DNA of 64,000 nt, taken from contig CAWFTU010000012.1 of assembly GCA_963818725.1 (NCBI GenBank), forward strand, positions 1 to 64,000, given 5' to 3'. The notes under the pieces were generated by a model. That model saw only the letters and a program-made list of their open reading frames with translations. It ran no database searches and was not told where the DNA came from. Shown piece after piece: positions 9,230-17,038 of this stretch (position 1 is the first letter of the stretch; every line of letters begins with the position of its first letter). The position numbers and the translations under genes are program-made. Origin of the DNA: DATFDN01 sp963818725. Lineage in GTDB: Bacteria > Pseudomonadota > Alphaproteobacteria > Acetobacterales > Acetobacteraceae.

Positions 9230-9430
9230 TTGCTGCGTTGTGTGTTCGGATCTTCGACCGATGTGGGCGAGATCGCAGCGCGGATCCGGGAGATTCCCGG
9301 CTCCCGGCACTGTGACCCGGAGCGGCGACGGGGACATGGCGCGGGCGCTGATGACCGACGACCTCGTCGACGACATGTCGACACATTCGTAGTCAACCAG
9401 CCGGTGGAAATCCGTAAACCCCGATGTTGA
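9230..9430 (+). pseudogene. short degenerate frame with a good ribosome binding site
   Basis: Just after the preceding stop, GGAGGCGGG stands ahead of a TTG codon at 9230. The frame reads LLRCVFGSSTDVGEIAARI and EIPGSRH. The expected continuation then lies in the next frame (SGDGDMARALMTDDLVDD), ending at a TAG near 9390. This looks like the N-terminal end of a longer gene that is truncated and shifted. It resembles the start of DUF389-type membrane proteins, but only weakly. Treat it as a remnant of unknown origin. Confidence 0.3.
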
Positions 9431-9443
9431 AGGGAATGAGATA

Positions 9444-9890
9444 GTGCTCGACTTCGTATTCCGGCCGCTTCGCTCCGTCCTCGATGTGGGGGAGCGCGTG
9501 ATCTCGAAGCCGCTGGAGGAACCAGAACACGAGCTGACCGTGATCGTCGACGCGGCCCATCGGGTCGCCGACTCGATCGAGCACCACGTCGAGGTGATCG
9601 AGGGCCTGGCGACCTCCGTAGAGCCGCTGAAGGAGTCCGTCAACAACCTCAACGCGACCATGGTCGATCTCGTTTCGCTGATGGCCCCGATGGCCTCGGC
9701 CGAACACGGCGTCGAGGAGGTCGAGCACGGGGTGAAGGACGTCGAACATGGGATGCACCGCGTCGAGCGCGTCTTCGGATTTCGTCGGCACGCACGCACC
9801 ACCGAGCCGGGGACGATTCCGGCGACGCAGCCCGGCCCGGAACAGCTCGAGCGCGGCGGCGCCGTGGAGCAGCCAGATGACACCACGTAG
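9444..9890 (+). CDS. hypothetical heptad-rich protein
   Basis: A 148-residue protein starting at GTG, with AAGGGA about a dozen bases upstream. After LDFVFRPLRSVLDVGERV it is dominated by amphipathic helix with regular hydrophobic spacing: ELTVIVDAAHRVADSIEHH, NNLNATMVDLVSLMAPM, and then VEEVEHGVKDVEHGMHRVE, which contains a near-repeat of the form VEEVEHG/VKDVEHG. The C terminus is Pro-rich and likely disordered. It has no signal peptide or membrane segment. It could be a coiled-coil scaffold or phasin-like surface protein; no catalytic residues are evident. It stands alone downstream of the cydDC operon. Confidence 0.55.
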   Translation: MLDFVFRPLRSVLDVGERVISKPLEEPEHELTVIVDAAHRVADSIEHHVEVIEGLATSVEPLKESVNNLNATMVDLVSLMAPMASAEHGVEEVEHGVKDVEHGMHRVERVFGFRRHARTTEPGTIPATQPGPEQLERGGAVEQPDDTT

Positions 9891-10166
9891 GCGCCCTGAC
9901 CTCGATTAGCCGGAACCGGTGCATGACTGTCACCCCCCAATCGCCCAACACCAGCTGCCTGGCTTCAATAAACCAGCGCCCTTTGTGATCGCGCCGCGCA
10001 GCGCGAAACGCACCCCGCCTCCCCCGCCTCTCGAGGAAGACCCAGACAGCTAGCTCCGGAGCTGGCCGAGATCTGGGCCGGCGGCTCCCGCCGCTTCAAA
10101 TCCGCCGGGACCGGGACTGGCTTCAGTCGTAGCGCCGCTCAGGCGGCTCATCCTCGGGAGGATCTG
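9891..10166. other. short intergenic stretch, nothing recognised
   Basis: About 275 bases between two hypothetical genes. There is no convincing gene, RNA or hairpin array. A ribosome binding site (GGGAGG) for the small ORF at 10167 lies at its end. Confidence 0.35.
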
Positions 10167-10298
10167 ATGAAACGATTGGCGAAACGGCTGGGAAGCGCGA
10201 TGATGGAAGCGTGGAAGACCGCGAGAGCGAGCGCGAGCGCAGCCGAAGGATTATCCGGCGCGCGAAGGGGGTTCGTGAGCGCGCTGCCGAGTCGCTAA
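10167..10298 (+). CDS. possible small basic protein, 43 residues
   Basis: ATG 10167 is preceded by GGGAGG at a five-base gap, a good ribosome binding site. The product begins MKRLAKRLGSAMMEAWK and ends FVSALPSR; it is basic and helix-prone. An overlapping second frame encodes a very charged Arg/Glu-rich peptide that continues to about 10378 (REQAEAAQKRR-like content), and a minus-strand frame also exists here. Only one of these can be real, and the ribosome binding site favours this one. It matches no family I know. Confidence 0.3.
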   Translation: MKRLAKRLGSAMMEAWKTARASASAAEGLSGARRGFVSALPSR

Positions 10299-10378
10299 GG
10301 CGCGTCCGCGCGTTGCGCAAGAAGCAAGAACAGGCTGAGGCAGCCCAAAAGCGGCGAAGGTTTCACAGGCAGGATTGA

Positions 10379-10561
10379 CTACGCCGCGGCGTCGTCGGTC
10401 GACGCGCGGCGTTTGCGCGGGTGAACGACGGTGGAGGCTGTCTGCTTCTCGCTGCACGCCCGCGATGATCTCTCGAACCGTCCGGCATCGGCCACGCGCT
10501 CCGCCAGTTCGACTAGTTGGCCAGCGGCGCATGCATCCTCGGTTCCAGGCTCACCGAGCAC
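10379..10561 (-). CDS. possible small hypothetical protein, 60 residues
   Basis: A minus-strand frame beginning with GTG and running MLGEPGTEDACAAGQLVEL, then AERVADAGRFE, ending in a basic-acidic tail KRRASTDDAAA. Codon composition fits the GC-rich neighbours, and it lies just downstream of the DJ-1/PfpI gene in the same direction. No motif or family is recognised, and a chance frame is possible in DNA of this GC content. Confidence 0.25.
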   Translation of the reverse strand: MLGEPGTEDACAAGQLVELAERVADAGRFERSSRACSEKQTASTVVHPRKRRASTDDAAA

Positions 10562-10595
10562 TCCCCGTTTGGCCTTTCGACCAGAACTCTCTCGG

Positions 10596-11402
10596 CTATC
10601 GGGGTAGCCCCGGACCGTCCGGGCTCGTTTGCTGTGCGGCCGGCCTTGTGCGGATCGCTTCTGGCTCCTCGATGAGATTGCGGAGTCGCGCGGCGAACAG
10701 ATACGCGTCGCCGGGCCAGCGGGCTGAGAGGTAGCCGCCGTCCTGCACCACGAACGCGTTTGAATGGTCGGTGGCTGTTCCTCGGCGCGTGGTCCGCGGG
10801 CCGCGGACGAACTGCACCGAAGATGCCAGCGCGGTCTTGACCTCGTCCTCGACGTAGGCGGGGTAGGTTCGGTAATACCGGCCCAGACGCCAGGCGGTCA
10901 GGTAGTACGCGCCGCGTTCCATGTACTTCGGCAGGCAGGTCGTTCGCCGCTGCGCGATCACGCTCAGGCCCGTGACCGGATCCTTGGTGCGTGCCAGAAC
11001 AAGGACGCCGTGGCAGATCGCGCCGACGGGGCGGTCGAGCCTCCAGAACTCCGCGACTTTGCTCTGCAGCACGGCCGAAGAGAGGTACTGCTGCATGCCG
11101 GGCGCGTGCCCTCCGGGCAGCAGCAGAGCGTCGAAGTCCCTCGGTCGCAGGTCCGTCCAGGCAATCGGCGCGCGGAAGCCTTCCGTCTCGGTGAGTTGCG
11201 CGTAAAATCTCTTCGGCTCCTCGTAGGCCCCGAGCTTGCCGAAGATCACCCCATCGAGCAGCCGCGGGTCAGCCATCGGCGCTTCGCCTCCCCGCTCGGT
11301 CGCGAATACCGCGTCATGACCAGCATCTGTCAGCACCCGCCAGGGCACCGCCACCTCGGTGACGTCGAAGTCCCGGTCAGGAAGGGGGATCAGCACGCGC
11401 AC
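10596..11402 (-). CDS. DJ-1/PfpI-family (type 1 glutamine amidotransferase-like) protein
   Basis: A protein of about 268 residues from GTG 11402 (VRVLIPLPDRDFDVTEVAV). The fold is indicated by the N-terminal strand, then FDALLLPGGHAPGMQQYL and the nucleophile elbow PVGAICHGVLVLA with its Cys. Members of this branch act as glyoxalases, deglycases or chaperones, or have no known activity; this one resembles the larger, plant or fungal-like DJ-1 homologues with a long insert (GAYYLTAWRLGRYYRTYPAY). The frame extends upstream to 11465, but those residues are unlike the family, so I trimmed the start. It is monocistronic. No assignment of substrate is possible. Confidence 0.8.
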   Translation of the reverse strand: MRVLIPLPDRDFDVTEVAVPWRVLTDAGHDAVFATERGGEAPMADPRLLDGVIFGKLGAYEEPKRFYAQLTETEGFRAPIAWTDLRPRDFDALLLPGGHAPGMQQYLSSAVLQSKVAEFWRLDRPVGAICHGVLVLARTKDPVTGLSVIAQRRTTCLPKYMERGAYYLTAWRLGRYYRTYPAYVEDEVKTALASSVQFVRGPRTTRRGTATDHSNAFVVQDGGYLSARWPGDAYLFAARLRNLIEEPEAIRTRPAAQQTSPDGPGLPR

Positions 11403-11465
11403 GCATCGGCGACCGTACTCCAAACGAACCCATCGCAGGTACAACGGCCCTCGCCTCCCACCCAT

Positions 11466-11844
11466 CTCACTCAGAGCGAAGACTTTAATCCACCGATCCC
11501 CACAGCCTCGGGTGACGCTTGACCACCAGCTGGTCTGCTAGACCGGCCTTTGCGCGGAGGACACTGCGGCGGGCCAATAGTTTCTCAATCGGTTCCGGGG
11601 CTCGTCCGCCGCCCAGCAGCGTCCAGTTCCAACTGACCAGCAGCGTCACCCGGACCAAGTTTGAATTGGCCTCAGCACGCACGGAACCTGTCCGCCGAGG
11701 AACGCGACAACCAGGCGGAGCGGCCCCCGGAATTCGGCGTCGGATTAACGCCGTGATTAATGCCGCGAAGCGTTTTTCAGGGTCGCGCGCCGATTACCAG
11801 GAAGATCGGCGAGCTAACAGGTCTGATTAGCAGGAATATCGTGA
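11466..11844. other. gap without a convincing gene
   Basis: About 380 bases. A 65-residue minus frame (11485-11682) and overlapping plus frames exist but none resembles a known protein or has a clear ribosome binding site. The stretch leads into the tRNA fragment at 11845. Confidence 0.3.
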
Positions 11845-11890
11845 TGGGCGCGCCTGGTTTCGAACCAGGGACCTCTCGCGTGTGAAGCGA
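11845..11890 (-). other. 3' fragment of tRNA-Val(CAC), candidate attachment-site remnant
   Basis: Read on the minus strand, this 46-base piece contains the anticodon loop TTCACAC (anticodon CAC) with its 3' stem, the variable region, a perfect T-arm CCTGG-TTCGAAA-CCAGG, and the acceptor 3' strand CGCGCCC plus A. The 5' half is missing: no GGGCGCG acceptor partner or D-arm is found in the following 60 bases. The break falls inside the anticodon 5' stem. A tRNA 3' end without its 5' half is the usual trace left by site-specific integration of a mobile element. No integrase gene is visible nearby. Confidence 0.65.
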
Positions 11891-12440
11891 TACCGCAGTG
11901 GGTCGTCTTGGGCACAAAAGCCCTGCAATAAGGCCAGAACTTGCGCCTCATCCAGGCTCCGCGAAATTCCGCCAATTTGCGCTCAATTCGGCGGGGTTAA
12001 GCCAACGAAGCCTCTCATTGGCTTAATCAATCGGGCCTCCGTGCGGCTCGATAGGTCCTCGGGAGCGTCCTCCGGCCGTGAAATTATCGCCACGTGATCT
12101 CACTGGACGACCGTTAGCCGATGGCGGGCAGAGCAGTCCCTGAACGCTCTGACCTGCTCCATGACTACCCGGCGCGGGGGCCGTTGAGGTGGTGCAGCGC
12201 TGGCGCGCCGAGCACGCCGCGGCCGGCGGGATCCTGGCGAATGGCGTGCCCAGCCGGGAGCGCGGCGCGACTGGCGCAAGGAACGACCGCGCGCCTGGCG
12301 TGCCGCCCAGCGGCGCTGCTGCCTCCACGGAAGCAGCCGGCGTGACCTGGACGGCGGTGGCTCAGGCGACCGAGAGGTTGGATCGTGAATCTGAGCATGG
12401 ACGTAGTCTCGCCCCCGTACGGCCACGTACTCGATTAGGC
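11891..12440. other. gap without a convincing gene
   Basis: About 550 bases between the tRNA fragment and the NERD gene. Overlapping Arg/Pro-rich frames on both strands look like GC-driven noise. A locally less GC-rich patch at 11,980-12,030 contains the inverted pair AGCCAACGAAGCC/CATTGGCTTAA, which may be part of an old insertion boundary. Confidence 0.3.
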
Positions 12441-12795
12441 ATGTCCCTGGTCAACTATCCACGCCGTCAGCAGTACCGGCGACTTTCGAAAGCTGCCGCG
12501 GCGGCCGCCGTCTCTGCTACCGCGGGATTGATGGCCCTCGTGCTCGCGAGCGCTGGAGCGATGTCGTTCGCCGGCGTCTCCACGGTCGCTGCGGTCGCGC
12601 TCGGGCTGTACGCACGCCGCTGGCTTCGGCTTGCGAGACGCAGCCGGGTCGGCGCACGGTCCGAGAACGAAGTCCGTCGGGTGCTCGCGCCACTGCGGGC
12701 AGAGGGATGGCGATTGCGGCACTCGCTGCCGTGGCAGGGACCGGGCGACATCGACTCTGTAGCGATTGCGGCGGGTGGAGTCGCGGTTGTAGACC
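12441..12795 (+). pseudogene. NERD-domain membrane protein, 3' end lost at the junction
   Basis: From ATG 12441 the product starts MSLVNYPRRQQYRRLSKAA, then has two hydrophobic helices (VSATAGLMALVLASAGAM and VSTVAAVALGLYA). A nuclease-related (NERD) domain begins with VGARSENEVRRVLAPL, then WRLRHSLPWQGPGDIDSVAI and GGVAVVD. A normal NERD domain continues for another 60-80 residues; here family similarity stops at about 12,790. Antisense DUF983 sequence from a different genome begins at the same place. The truncation therefore marks the join between the two halves of the window. Confidence 0.6.
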
Positions 12796-12885
12796 TCGCA
12801 ACGGTCGCGAACCGTCAGCAGACCAGCATAGAGGCGTCCGCGCCCGCAACGCGGCAGCGGCAGCCTATGGCGGCCTGCCAGACCG
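12776..12885 (-). pseudogene. DUF983 protein, only the N-terminal zinc-ribbon part remains
   Basis: Directly downstream of COX3 on the minus strand, one frame reads RCGRGRLYAGLLTVRDRCEV, the signature of the N-terminal treble-clef-like segment of DUF983 proteins, which usually follow COX3 in alphaproteobacteria and have CxxC pairs. One base is missing just before this stretch, so the first CxxC is split between frames, and the second pair has Tyr where Cys is expected. Similarity ends at about 12,776, where actinobacterial sequence takes over. The membrane helices that normally follow are absent. Confidence 0.55.
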
Positions 12886-12893
12886 AGGGCTCC

Positions 12894-13743
12894 TCAGCAA
12901 GCGGCGACAACAGGGCTGGCGCCCCAGCAATAGACAGACGAACAGGAACAGCCAGACAACGTCGACGAAGTGCCAAAACGAGGCCGCCGCCTCGAAGCCA
13001 AAATGGCGCTGCGGTTGAACTGCCCGGCCCGCGCGCGGAACCAGCAGACGATCAAGAAGCACGTGCCGACGATGACATGAAAGCCATGGAAGCCGGTGGC
13101 CAGGAAGAACACCAGGGGTACACGCCGCCGCCCACGAACTTGAACGGGGCATGAGGTCCTCGAGCACCTGGCAGGCGGTGAACGACATGCCCAGGAGAAT
13201 GGTGAAGCCGAGTCCCATCACGAGCGACCTCTTGTCACGCTCGATCAGCGCGTGGTGCGCCCAGGTGATCGTGGTGCCGGACAGCAGCAGAATCATCGTG
13301 TTCAGGATGGGGATGTGAAACGGATCGTAGGTGTGGATGTTCGGCGGCGGCCAGACCGGGTTCGCCAGGCCCGAGACGTTGTCGGGAAACAGGGCATAGT
13401 TGAAGAAGGCCCAGAAGAAGGCGACGAAGAACATCACCTCACTGGCAATGAAGAACATCATCCCATAGCGCAGCCCCAGCCGAACGACCGGAGAGTGCAG
13501 GCCGGGCGTGCGGCTTTCGCGGATCACGTCGCGCCACCAGAAGAACATCGTGGTGAAGACGATCAGCGAGCCGATCACCAGCGTCACGTAGCTGTTGAAG
13601 TGAGCCGCAAGAATGATTCCGACCACCACGAGCGCTCCGCCGAGCGCGCCGACCAGAGGCCATGGGCTAGGGTCAACCAGGTGGTAAGGCTGCTTCAGTC
13701 CGGAGCTGGCCGGAATGGGTGTGCCGTGCGCGTGATCGCTCAT
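12894..13743 (-). CDS. ctaE: cytochrome c oxidase subunit III, with several frameshifts
   Basis: The N-terminal two thirds read cleanly from ATG 13743: MSDHAHGTPIPASSG, YHLVDPSPWPLVGALGGAL, GLRYGMMFFIASEVMFFVAF and PILNTMILLLSGTTITWAHH, all hallmark COX3 membrane helices. After TACQVLE the frame breaks, and the remainder must be pieced together: APFKFVGGGVYP, FFLATGFHGFHVIVGTCFL, HFGFEAAASFWHFVDVVWLF and VYCWGASP before the stop at 12894. At least four one-base indels are needed. Subunit III is part of the aa3 oxidase core in the inner membrane. A conserved respiratory gene with so many indels next to a suspected join suggests poor base quality. Confidence 0.85.
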
Positions 13744-13954
13744 GCCTTGCCCAAGCGAGGAGAGCCGGGGGACCGCCCGGCACGGTGGTGGCGCATCTTC
13801 CCCAATTCCGCCGTGCGTTCAAGGGGCGTGGCGGCTATCTTTCCAGCCTTACTCCAGCTCCTTCGTCTTGGCCACGCAGCACCCGCTCGCGCGCGTGCCA
13901 TCCAGCGTAGGGGAGGGCTATCGCATAGGGGCCACGGCGTCGGCCCATCTTCCG

Positions 13955-14036
13955 CATGCCCGTGCTTGTCACGGGCATCCACGCCTTCGGGTGGCGCCAC
14001 GCAGGCGTGGATGGCCGGAACAAGTCCGGCCATGAC
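13955..14036. repeat. alphaproteobacterial intergenic hairpin repeat
   Basis: Two nested inverted repeats stand side by side: ATCCACGCC pairing with GGCGTGGAT, and GGCCGGA-ACAAG-TCCGGCC, a perfect 7-bp stem. Read on the minus strand it translates to the well-known spurious string VMAGLVPAIHA, which marks a common repeat of alphaproteobacterial genomes. It is useful as a taxonomic indicator that this side of the window is alphaproteobacterial. Confidence 0.7.
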
Positions 14037-14164
14037 GCGTGTGGACATCGGGCCGAAAAGCCGTATGCGATGGCCCTGTAGCGCAGGCACTGGCCACAGG
14101 CGACGTGCGCGCCTGAAGCCGCTCAGGACGGCGATGGCCGCACCAGATCCCTGCTGGCGGTGGT

Positions 14165-14245
14165 ATCTTGGCGCCCTCGCGCGAAGGCGGGCGCCGGGGC
14201 TTGCGGCAACTCGACCTGGAATCCCTCTTTCGTGGGAACGACGAA
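14165..14245. repeat. second intergenic repeat of the same class
   Basis: The minus strand here contains GTTCCCACGAAAGAGGGATT followed by a GGCGCCC/GGGCGCC inverted pair (GCGCCCTCGCGCGAAGGCGGGCGC on the plus strand region 14171-14194). This resembles the SFPRKRES-type non-coding repeats found between alphaproteobacterial genes. It lies downstream of the response regulator stop and could double as a transcript end. Confidence 0.45.
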
Positions 14246-14329
14246 GCGTCGGCCGAAAATCAGCGCCGTTTGCACGACTCCGGTCCGATCCCAGCGTCAG
14301 GGCACGGCTGGGGGAGTGGCATAGGCTGG

Positions 14330-15049
14330 CTACGCCACCGCGACCTTTACGCCTTCTGGATCAAGGCGATATCCGCCTCCCTCCGTGACCAGAAGCCGCG
14401 CGTTCGCCGGATCGGGCTCGATCTTCTGGCGGAGACGATAGATATGGGTCTCCAGCGTGTGCGTCGTCACCGCGGCATTGTAGCCCCAGACCTCATTCAG
14501 CAAGACCTGTCGCGCCACCGCCCGATCGCCGGCACGATAGAGGAACTTGAGGATGGCGGCTTCCTTCTCGGTCAAGCGGATGCGCCGGTTCTTGGCCGGA
14601 TCCTGAAGCAGCTTCGCCGAGGGCCGGAATGTGTAGGGGCCGATGGTGAAGACCGCGTCCTCGCTGTTCTCGAAGATGCGGAGCTGGGCTCGGACCCGGG
14701 CCAGCAATTCCCCAAGGCGAAAGGGCTTGGCCATGTAGTCATTGGCCCCAGAGTCGAGGCCGCGGATCACGTCCAACTCAGCATCCGATCCCGTCAGCAT
14801 GATGACCGGCATTTTGTGACCTTGCCGGCGCAGCTTCATGCAGAAATCGCGCCCGTCTCCATCAGGCAGCCGGACATCGAGGATAAGGGCATCGAAGCGC
14901 GCGTCGCGGCCACTCAGCTTCTCCTCCGCTTCCGCGAGGGTTGCCGCTTCCACGGGCACGAACTCGCGCTCCACGCCAAACTGCTCGGCGAGCGTAAGGC
15001 GCAGGTCGTCGTCGTCGTCCACGATCAGGATAGGTCGCTCACTCGACAT
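14330..15049 (-). CDS. OmpR/PhoB-family response regulator
   Basis: A 239-residue two-domain regulator. The receiver domain has the acidic pair in ILIVDDDDDLRLTL, the phospho-acceptor in ALILDVRLPDGDG, the Thr in VIMLTGSD and Lys in MAKPFRLGE. The winged-helix DNA-binding domain includes IRLTEKEAAILKFLYRAG and VWGYNAAVTTHTLETHIYRL. I chose ATG 15049 over 15073 because the receiver starts right there and GGACGGAAAG lies just upstream. No histidine kinase is adjacent, so this is an orphan in the window. Close relatives are common in Acetobacteraceae and resemble the CenR group; that link is an inference. The divergent AT-rich gap to ribA likely holds its promoter. Confidence 0.88.
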   Translation of the reverse strand: MSSERPILIVDDDDDLRLTLAEQFGVEREFVPVEAATLAEAEEKLSGRDARFDALILDVRLPDGDGRDFCMKLRRQGHKMPVIMLTGSDAELDVIRGLDSGANDYMAKPFRLGELLARVRAQLRIFENSEDAVFTIGPYTFRPSAKLLQDPAKNRRIRLTEKEAAILKFLYRAGDRAVARQVLLNEVWGYNAAVTTHTLETHIYRLRQKIEPDPANARLLVTEGGGYRLDPEGVKVAVA

Positions 15050-15364
15050 TCTTTCCGTCCCTTGCCAGCTCATGTGGCATCAAACCCCATGTCAGAACAA
15101 CCCGCCCCGAGTGTGAGCCAAGTTGCGCGAAACCGAATAGTTTACGATATATTAATAGTTCAATCCTGAACATCCGGCCCAACCGATTCGTCGTTGTCAC
15201 ATAACCGAGAGGCACCGTCATTCGATATAGTCGCAAGACGCCCGTATACCAAGCAATTCGTACGCAAAGTGTTACTTTTTTGTCTTCGGGTGGTCACGGC
15301 GCGGCGATAGTGCCAATCTTGACCCACCGGAGCTCAGTCCAATCTGCTTCAACATGAACGCGAA
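15050..15364. promoter_or_regulatory. divergent promoter region between the response regulator and ribA
   Basis: About 315 bases with a marked AT-rich patch at 15,137-15,170 (TTTACGATATATTAATAGTT), unlike the GC-rich surroundings. It probably carries the promoters for both divergent genes. I do not see an FMN riboswitch ahead of ribA: the conserved AGGGTGAAATTCCC-type elements are absent. Confidence 0.4.
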
Positions 15365-16534
15365 ATGACACATCACCTGGCCGGGCAGCCCACTGGCCTT
15401 GGAGCGGTCTCCGTTGAAGGTCGCGCGAGTGAGCAGCCATCGATGGCGCGACTGCGCATGGTGCATCGCGCCGCGGCGGAATTTCGCCGTGGGACTCCGG
15501 TGCTGCTAAGCGGGCCCGCGCCCCTCGTGCTCCTGGCGGCAGAGACGACGGGACGTCGAGGGCTGCGCGAGTTCGGGGCCCTGATGGCTGAGCCGCCGGT
15601 CATGCTGCTCGCCAAAAGCCGGGCCGACGCCATTCTCTACCGCAAGGCGCCGGCGGCCAATCCGGTCGTGGCGCTCCGGCTAACGACCGGATTGCTGGAG
15701 CCAGGGGCCTTACAGGCGCTTGCCGATCCGACCCTCGATCAGACTTGGGCAGAAACGCCGACCGAGGTTGCGGCACCAGCCGCCGCCGGGGCCGCCTTGG
15801 CCTTGGTCAAGCTTTCGCGCCTGCTTCCGGCCGTGCTGGCCGCTCCGGCGATGCCGGGCGCGGCCCAGGTCGCGAGCCGTCTTGGCGTCCTGACCGTCCC
15901 CGCCGACGACGTCGCGACCTATCCGGCCGCGGGGCTCGCCGGGCTGACCCGCGTGGCCGAGGCGCACGTGCCACTGGAGGCTGCGGAAGACTGTACGATC
16001 GTTGCGTTCCGCACTGACGACGCGGGCGTGGAGCATCTCGCTATCTTGGTCGGCGACCCGAAATCCGTCGAGGCACCGCTGGTGCGGCTGCATTCGGAGT
16101 GCTTCACCGGCGACCTGCTGGGCAGCTTGCGCTGCGACTGCGGCTTGCAGCTGCGCGGGGCCATCCGCCGTATGGCCAAGGAGCACGCCGGCGTGCTGCT
16201 CTACTTGGCCCAGGAGGGGCGGGGAATCGGCCTCGTGAACAAGCTGCGCGCCTACGCGTTGCAGGATCGTGGGCTGGACACCTTGGACGCCAACCGCGCG
16301 CTAGGCTGGGGCGCCGACGAGCGGGACTTCCTGGTCGCCGCGACGATGCTGGAATCACTCGGCCTGCGCCGCGTACGCCTGCTGACCAACAATCCCGAAA
16401 AGCTTGCCGCTCTGGCGGCGTGCGGGATCGATGTGGCGGGCCGCGTGCCGCACGCCTTCGCGCCCAACGGCGTCAACGATCACTACCTCGCGACCAAGGC
16501 GCACCGCTTTGGCCACTTGCTGGGCGGCCGATGA
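15365..16534 (+). CDS. ribA: GTP cyclohydrolase II with long N-terminal extension
   Basis: A 389-residue protein. The C-terminal 190 residues are a full GTP cyclohydrolase II: zinc ligands in HSECFTGDLLGSLRCDCG, the substrate and catalytic segment YLAQEGRGIGLVNKLRAY, and LTNNPEKLAALAACGI. It opens GTP to 2,5-diamino-6-ribosylamino-pyrimidinone phosphate, the first step of riboflavin synthesis. The N-terminal 190 residues (MARLRMVHRAAAEFRRGTPV onwards) resemble the non-catalytic domain carried by RibA of several alphaproteobacteria. They lack a DHBP synthase active site that I can see. The stop overlaps the following gene by four bases. Confidence 0.9.
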   Translation: MTHHLAGQPTGLGAVSVEGRASEQPSMARLRMVHRAAAEFRRGTPVLLSGPAPLVLLAAETTGRRGLREFGALMAEPPVMLLAKSRADAILYRKAPAANPVVALRLTTGLLEPGALQALADPTLDQTWAETPTEVAAPAAAGAALALVKLSRLLPAVLAAPAMPGAAQVASRLGVLTVPADDVATYPAAGLAGLTRVAEAHVPLEAAEDCTIVAFRTDDAGVEHLAILVGDPKSVEAPLVRLHSECFTGDLLGSLRCDCGLQLRGAIRRMAKEHAGVLLYLAQEGRGIGLVNKLRAYALQDRGLDTLDANRALGWGADERDFLVAATMLESLGLRRVRLLTNNPEKLAALAACGIDVAGRVPHAFAPNGVNDHYLATKAHRFGHLLGGR

Positions 16535-17028
16535 CGCGTGCCGTGGTGCAACCAGACGGGCTATTGCTCGCCCCTGGGCTGAGACTGCGCGCCACGCTTG
16601 GCCGAGGCGGCGTGCGAGCGGACAAGCGGGAGGGTGACGGCGCAACCCCGGTCGGGCTTCTGCCGCTGCGCCGCGTGCTGTACCGCGCCGACCGGCTGCG
16701 CCCGCCAAGCTGTGCCGTGCCCATCGAGCCTTTGTCGCCTCGCGATGGCTGGTGCGACGACCAGGAAGATGCCGATTACAACCGCAAGGTGACGCTTCCG
16801 CACCCCGCGCGCCATGAGGCCCTGTGGCGCGCGGACGCGGTGTACGACGTCATCGGCGTGCTCGGCTGGAACGACGCGCCGGTGCGGAAGGGAAGGGGGT
16901 CGGCGATCTTCTTGCACGTGAGCCGCCCCGACCGCGCGCTGACCGAGGGCTGTGTCGCCCTGACGCTTCCCGACCTGCTGCGCCTGTTGCAAGCCGGTCT
17001 TACGGAGATCGAGGTCCGTCCCGGCTGA
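16531..17028 (+). CDS. L,D-transpeptidase (YkuD-domain) family protein
   Basis: A 165-residue protein beginning MTRAVVQPDGLLLAPGLRL. The YkuD catalytic core is seen as GATPVGLLPLRRVLYR and, near the C terminus, AIFLHVSRPDRALTEGCVAL, holding the conserved His and the nucleophilic Cys of the S/T-x-G-C motif. Such enzymes make 3-3 cross-links in peptidoglycan or attach proteins to it, but this short subfamily has no signal peptide, so its location is unclear. ATG 16531 overlaps the ribA stop as ATGA, showing translational coupling with riboflavin synthesis, an odd functional pair. Confidence 0.82.
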   Translation: MTRAVVQPDGLLLAPGLRLRATLGRGGVRADKREGDGATPVGLLPLRRVLYRADRLRPPSCAVPIEPLSPRDGWCDDQEDADYNRKVTLPHPARHEALWRADAVYDVIGVLGWNDAPVRKGRGSAIFLHVSRPDRALTEGCVALTLPDLLRLLQAGLTEIEVRPG

Positions 17029-17038
17029 AGCCGTGGGG

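Larger units (their letters stand above)
13744..14329. other. intergenic region with repeats, no gene
   Basis: About 590 bases between COX3 and the response regulator. No real gene is seen; the frames here are the usual translation shadows of an alphaproteobacterial repeat family. The two repeat blocks are listed separately. What should be upstream of COX3 in many relatives (ctaG or ctaB) is not present. Confidence 0.5.

Noticed and set aside
12189..13154. A 321-codon plus-strand frame spanning the junction
   Set aside because: It fuses the NERD gene to the antisense of COX3. The second half is the complement of conserved COX3 sequence, so it is not one gene.
15050..15364. An FMN riboswitch ahead of ribA
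   Set aside because: The conserved FMN-element boxes are not present in the leader; only an AT-rich promoter-like patch is seen.
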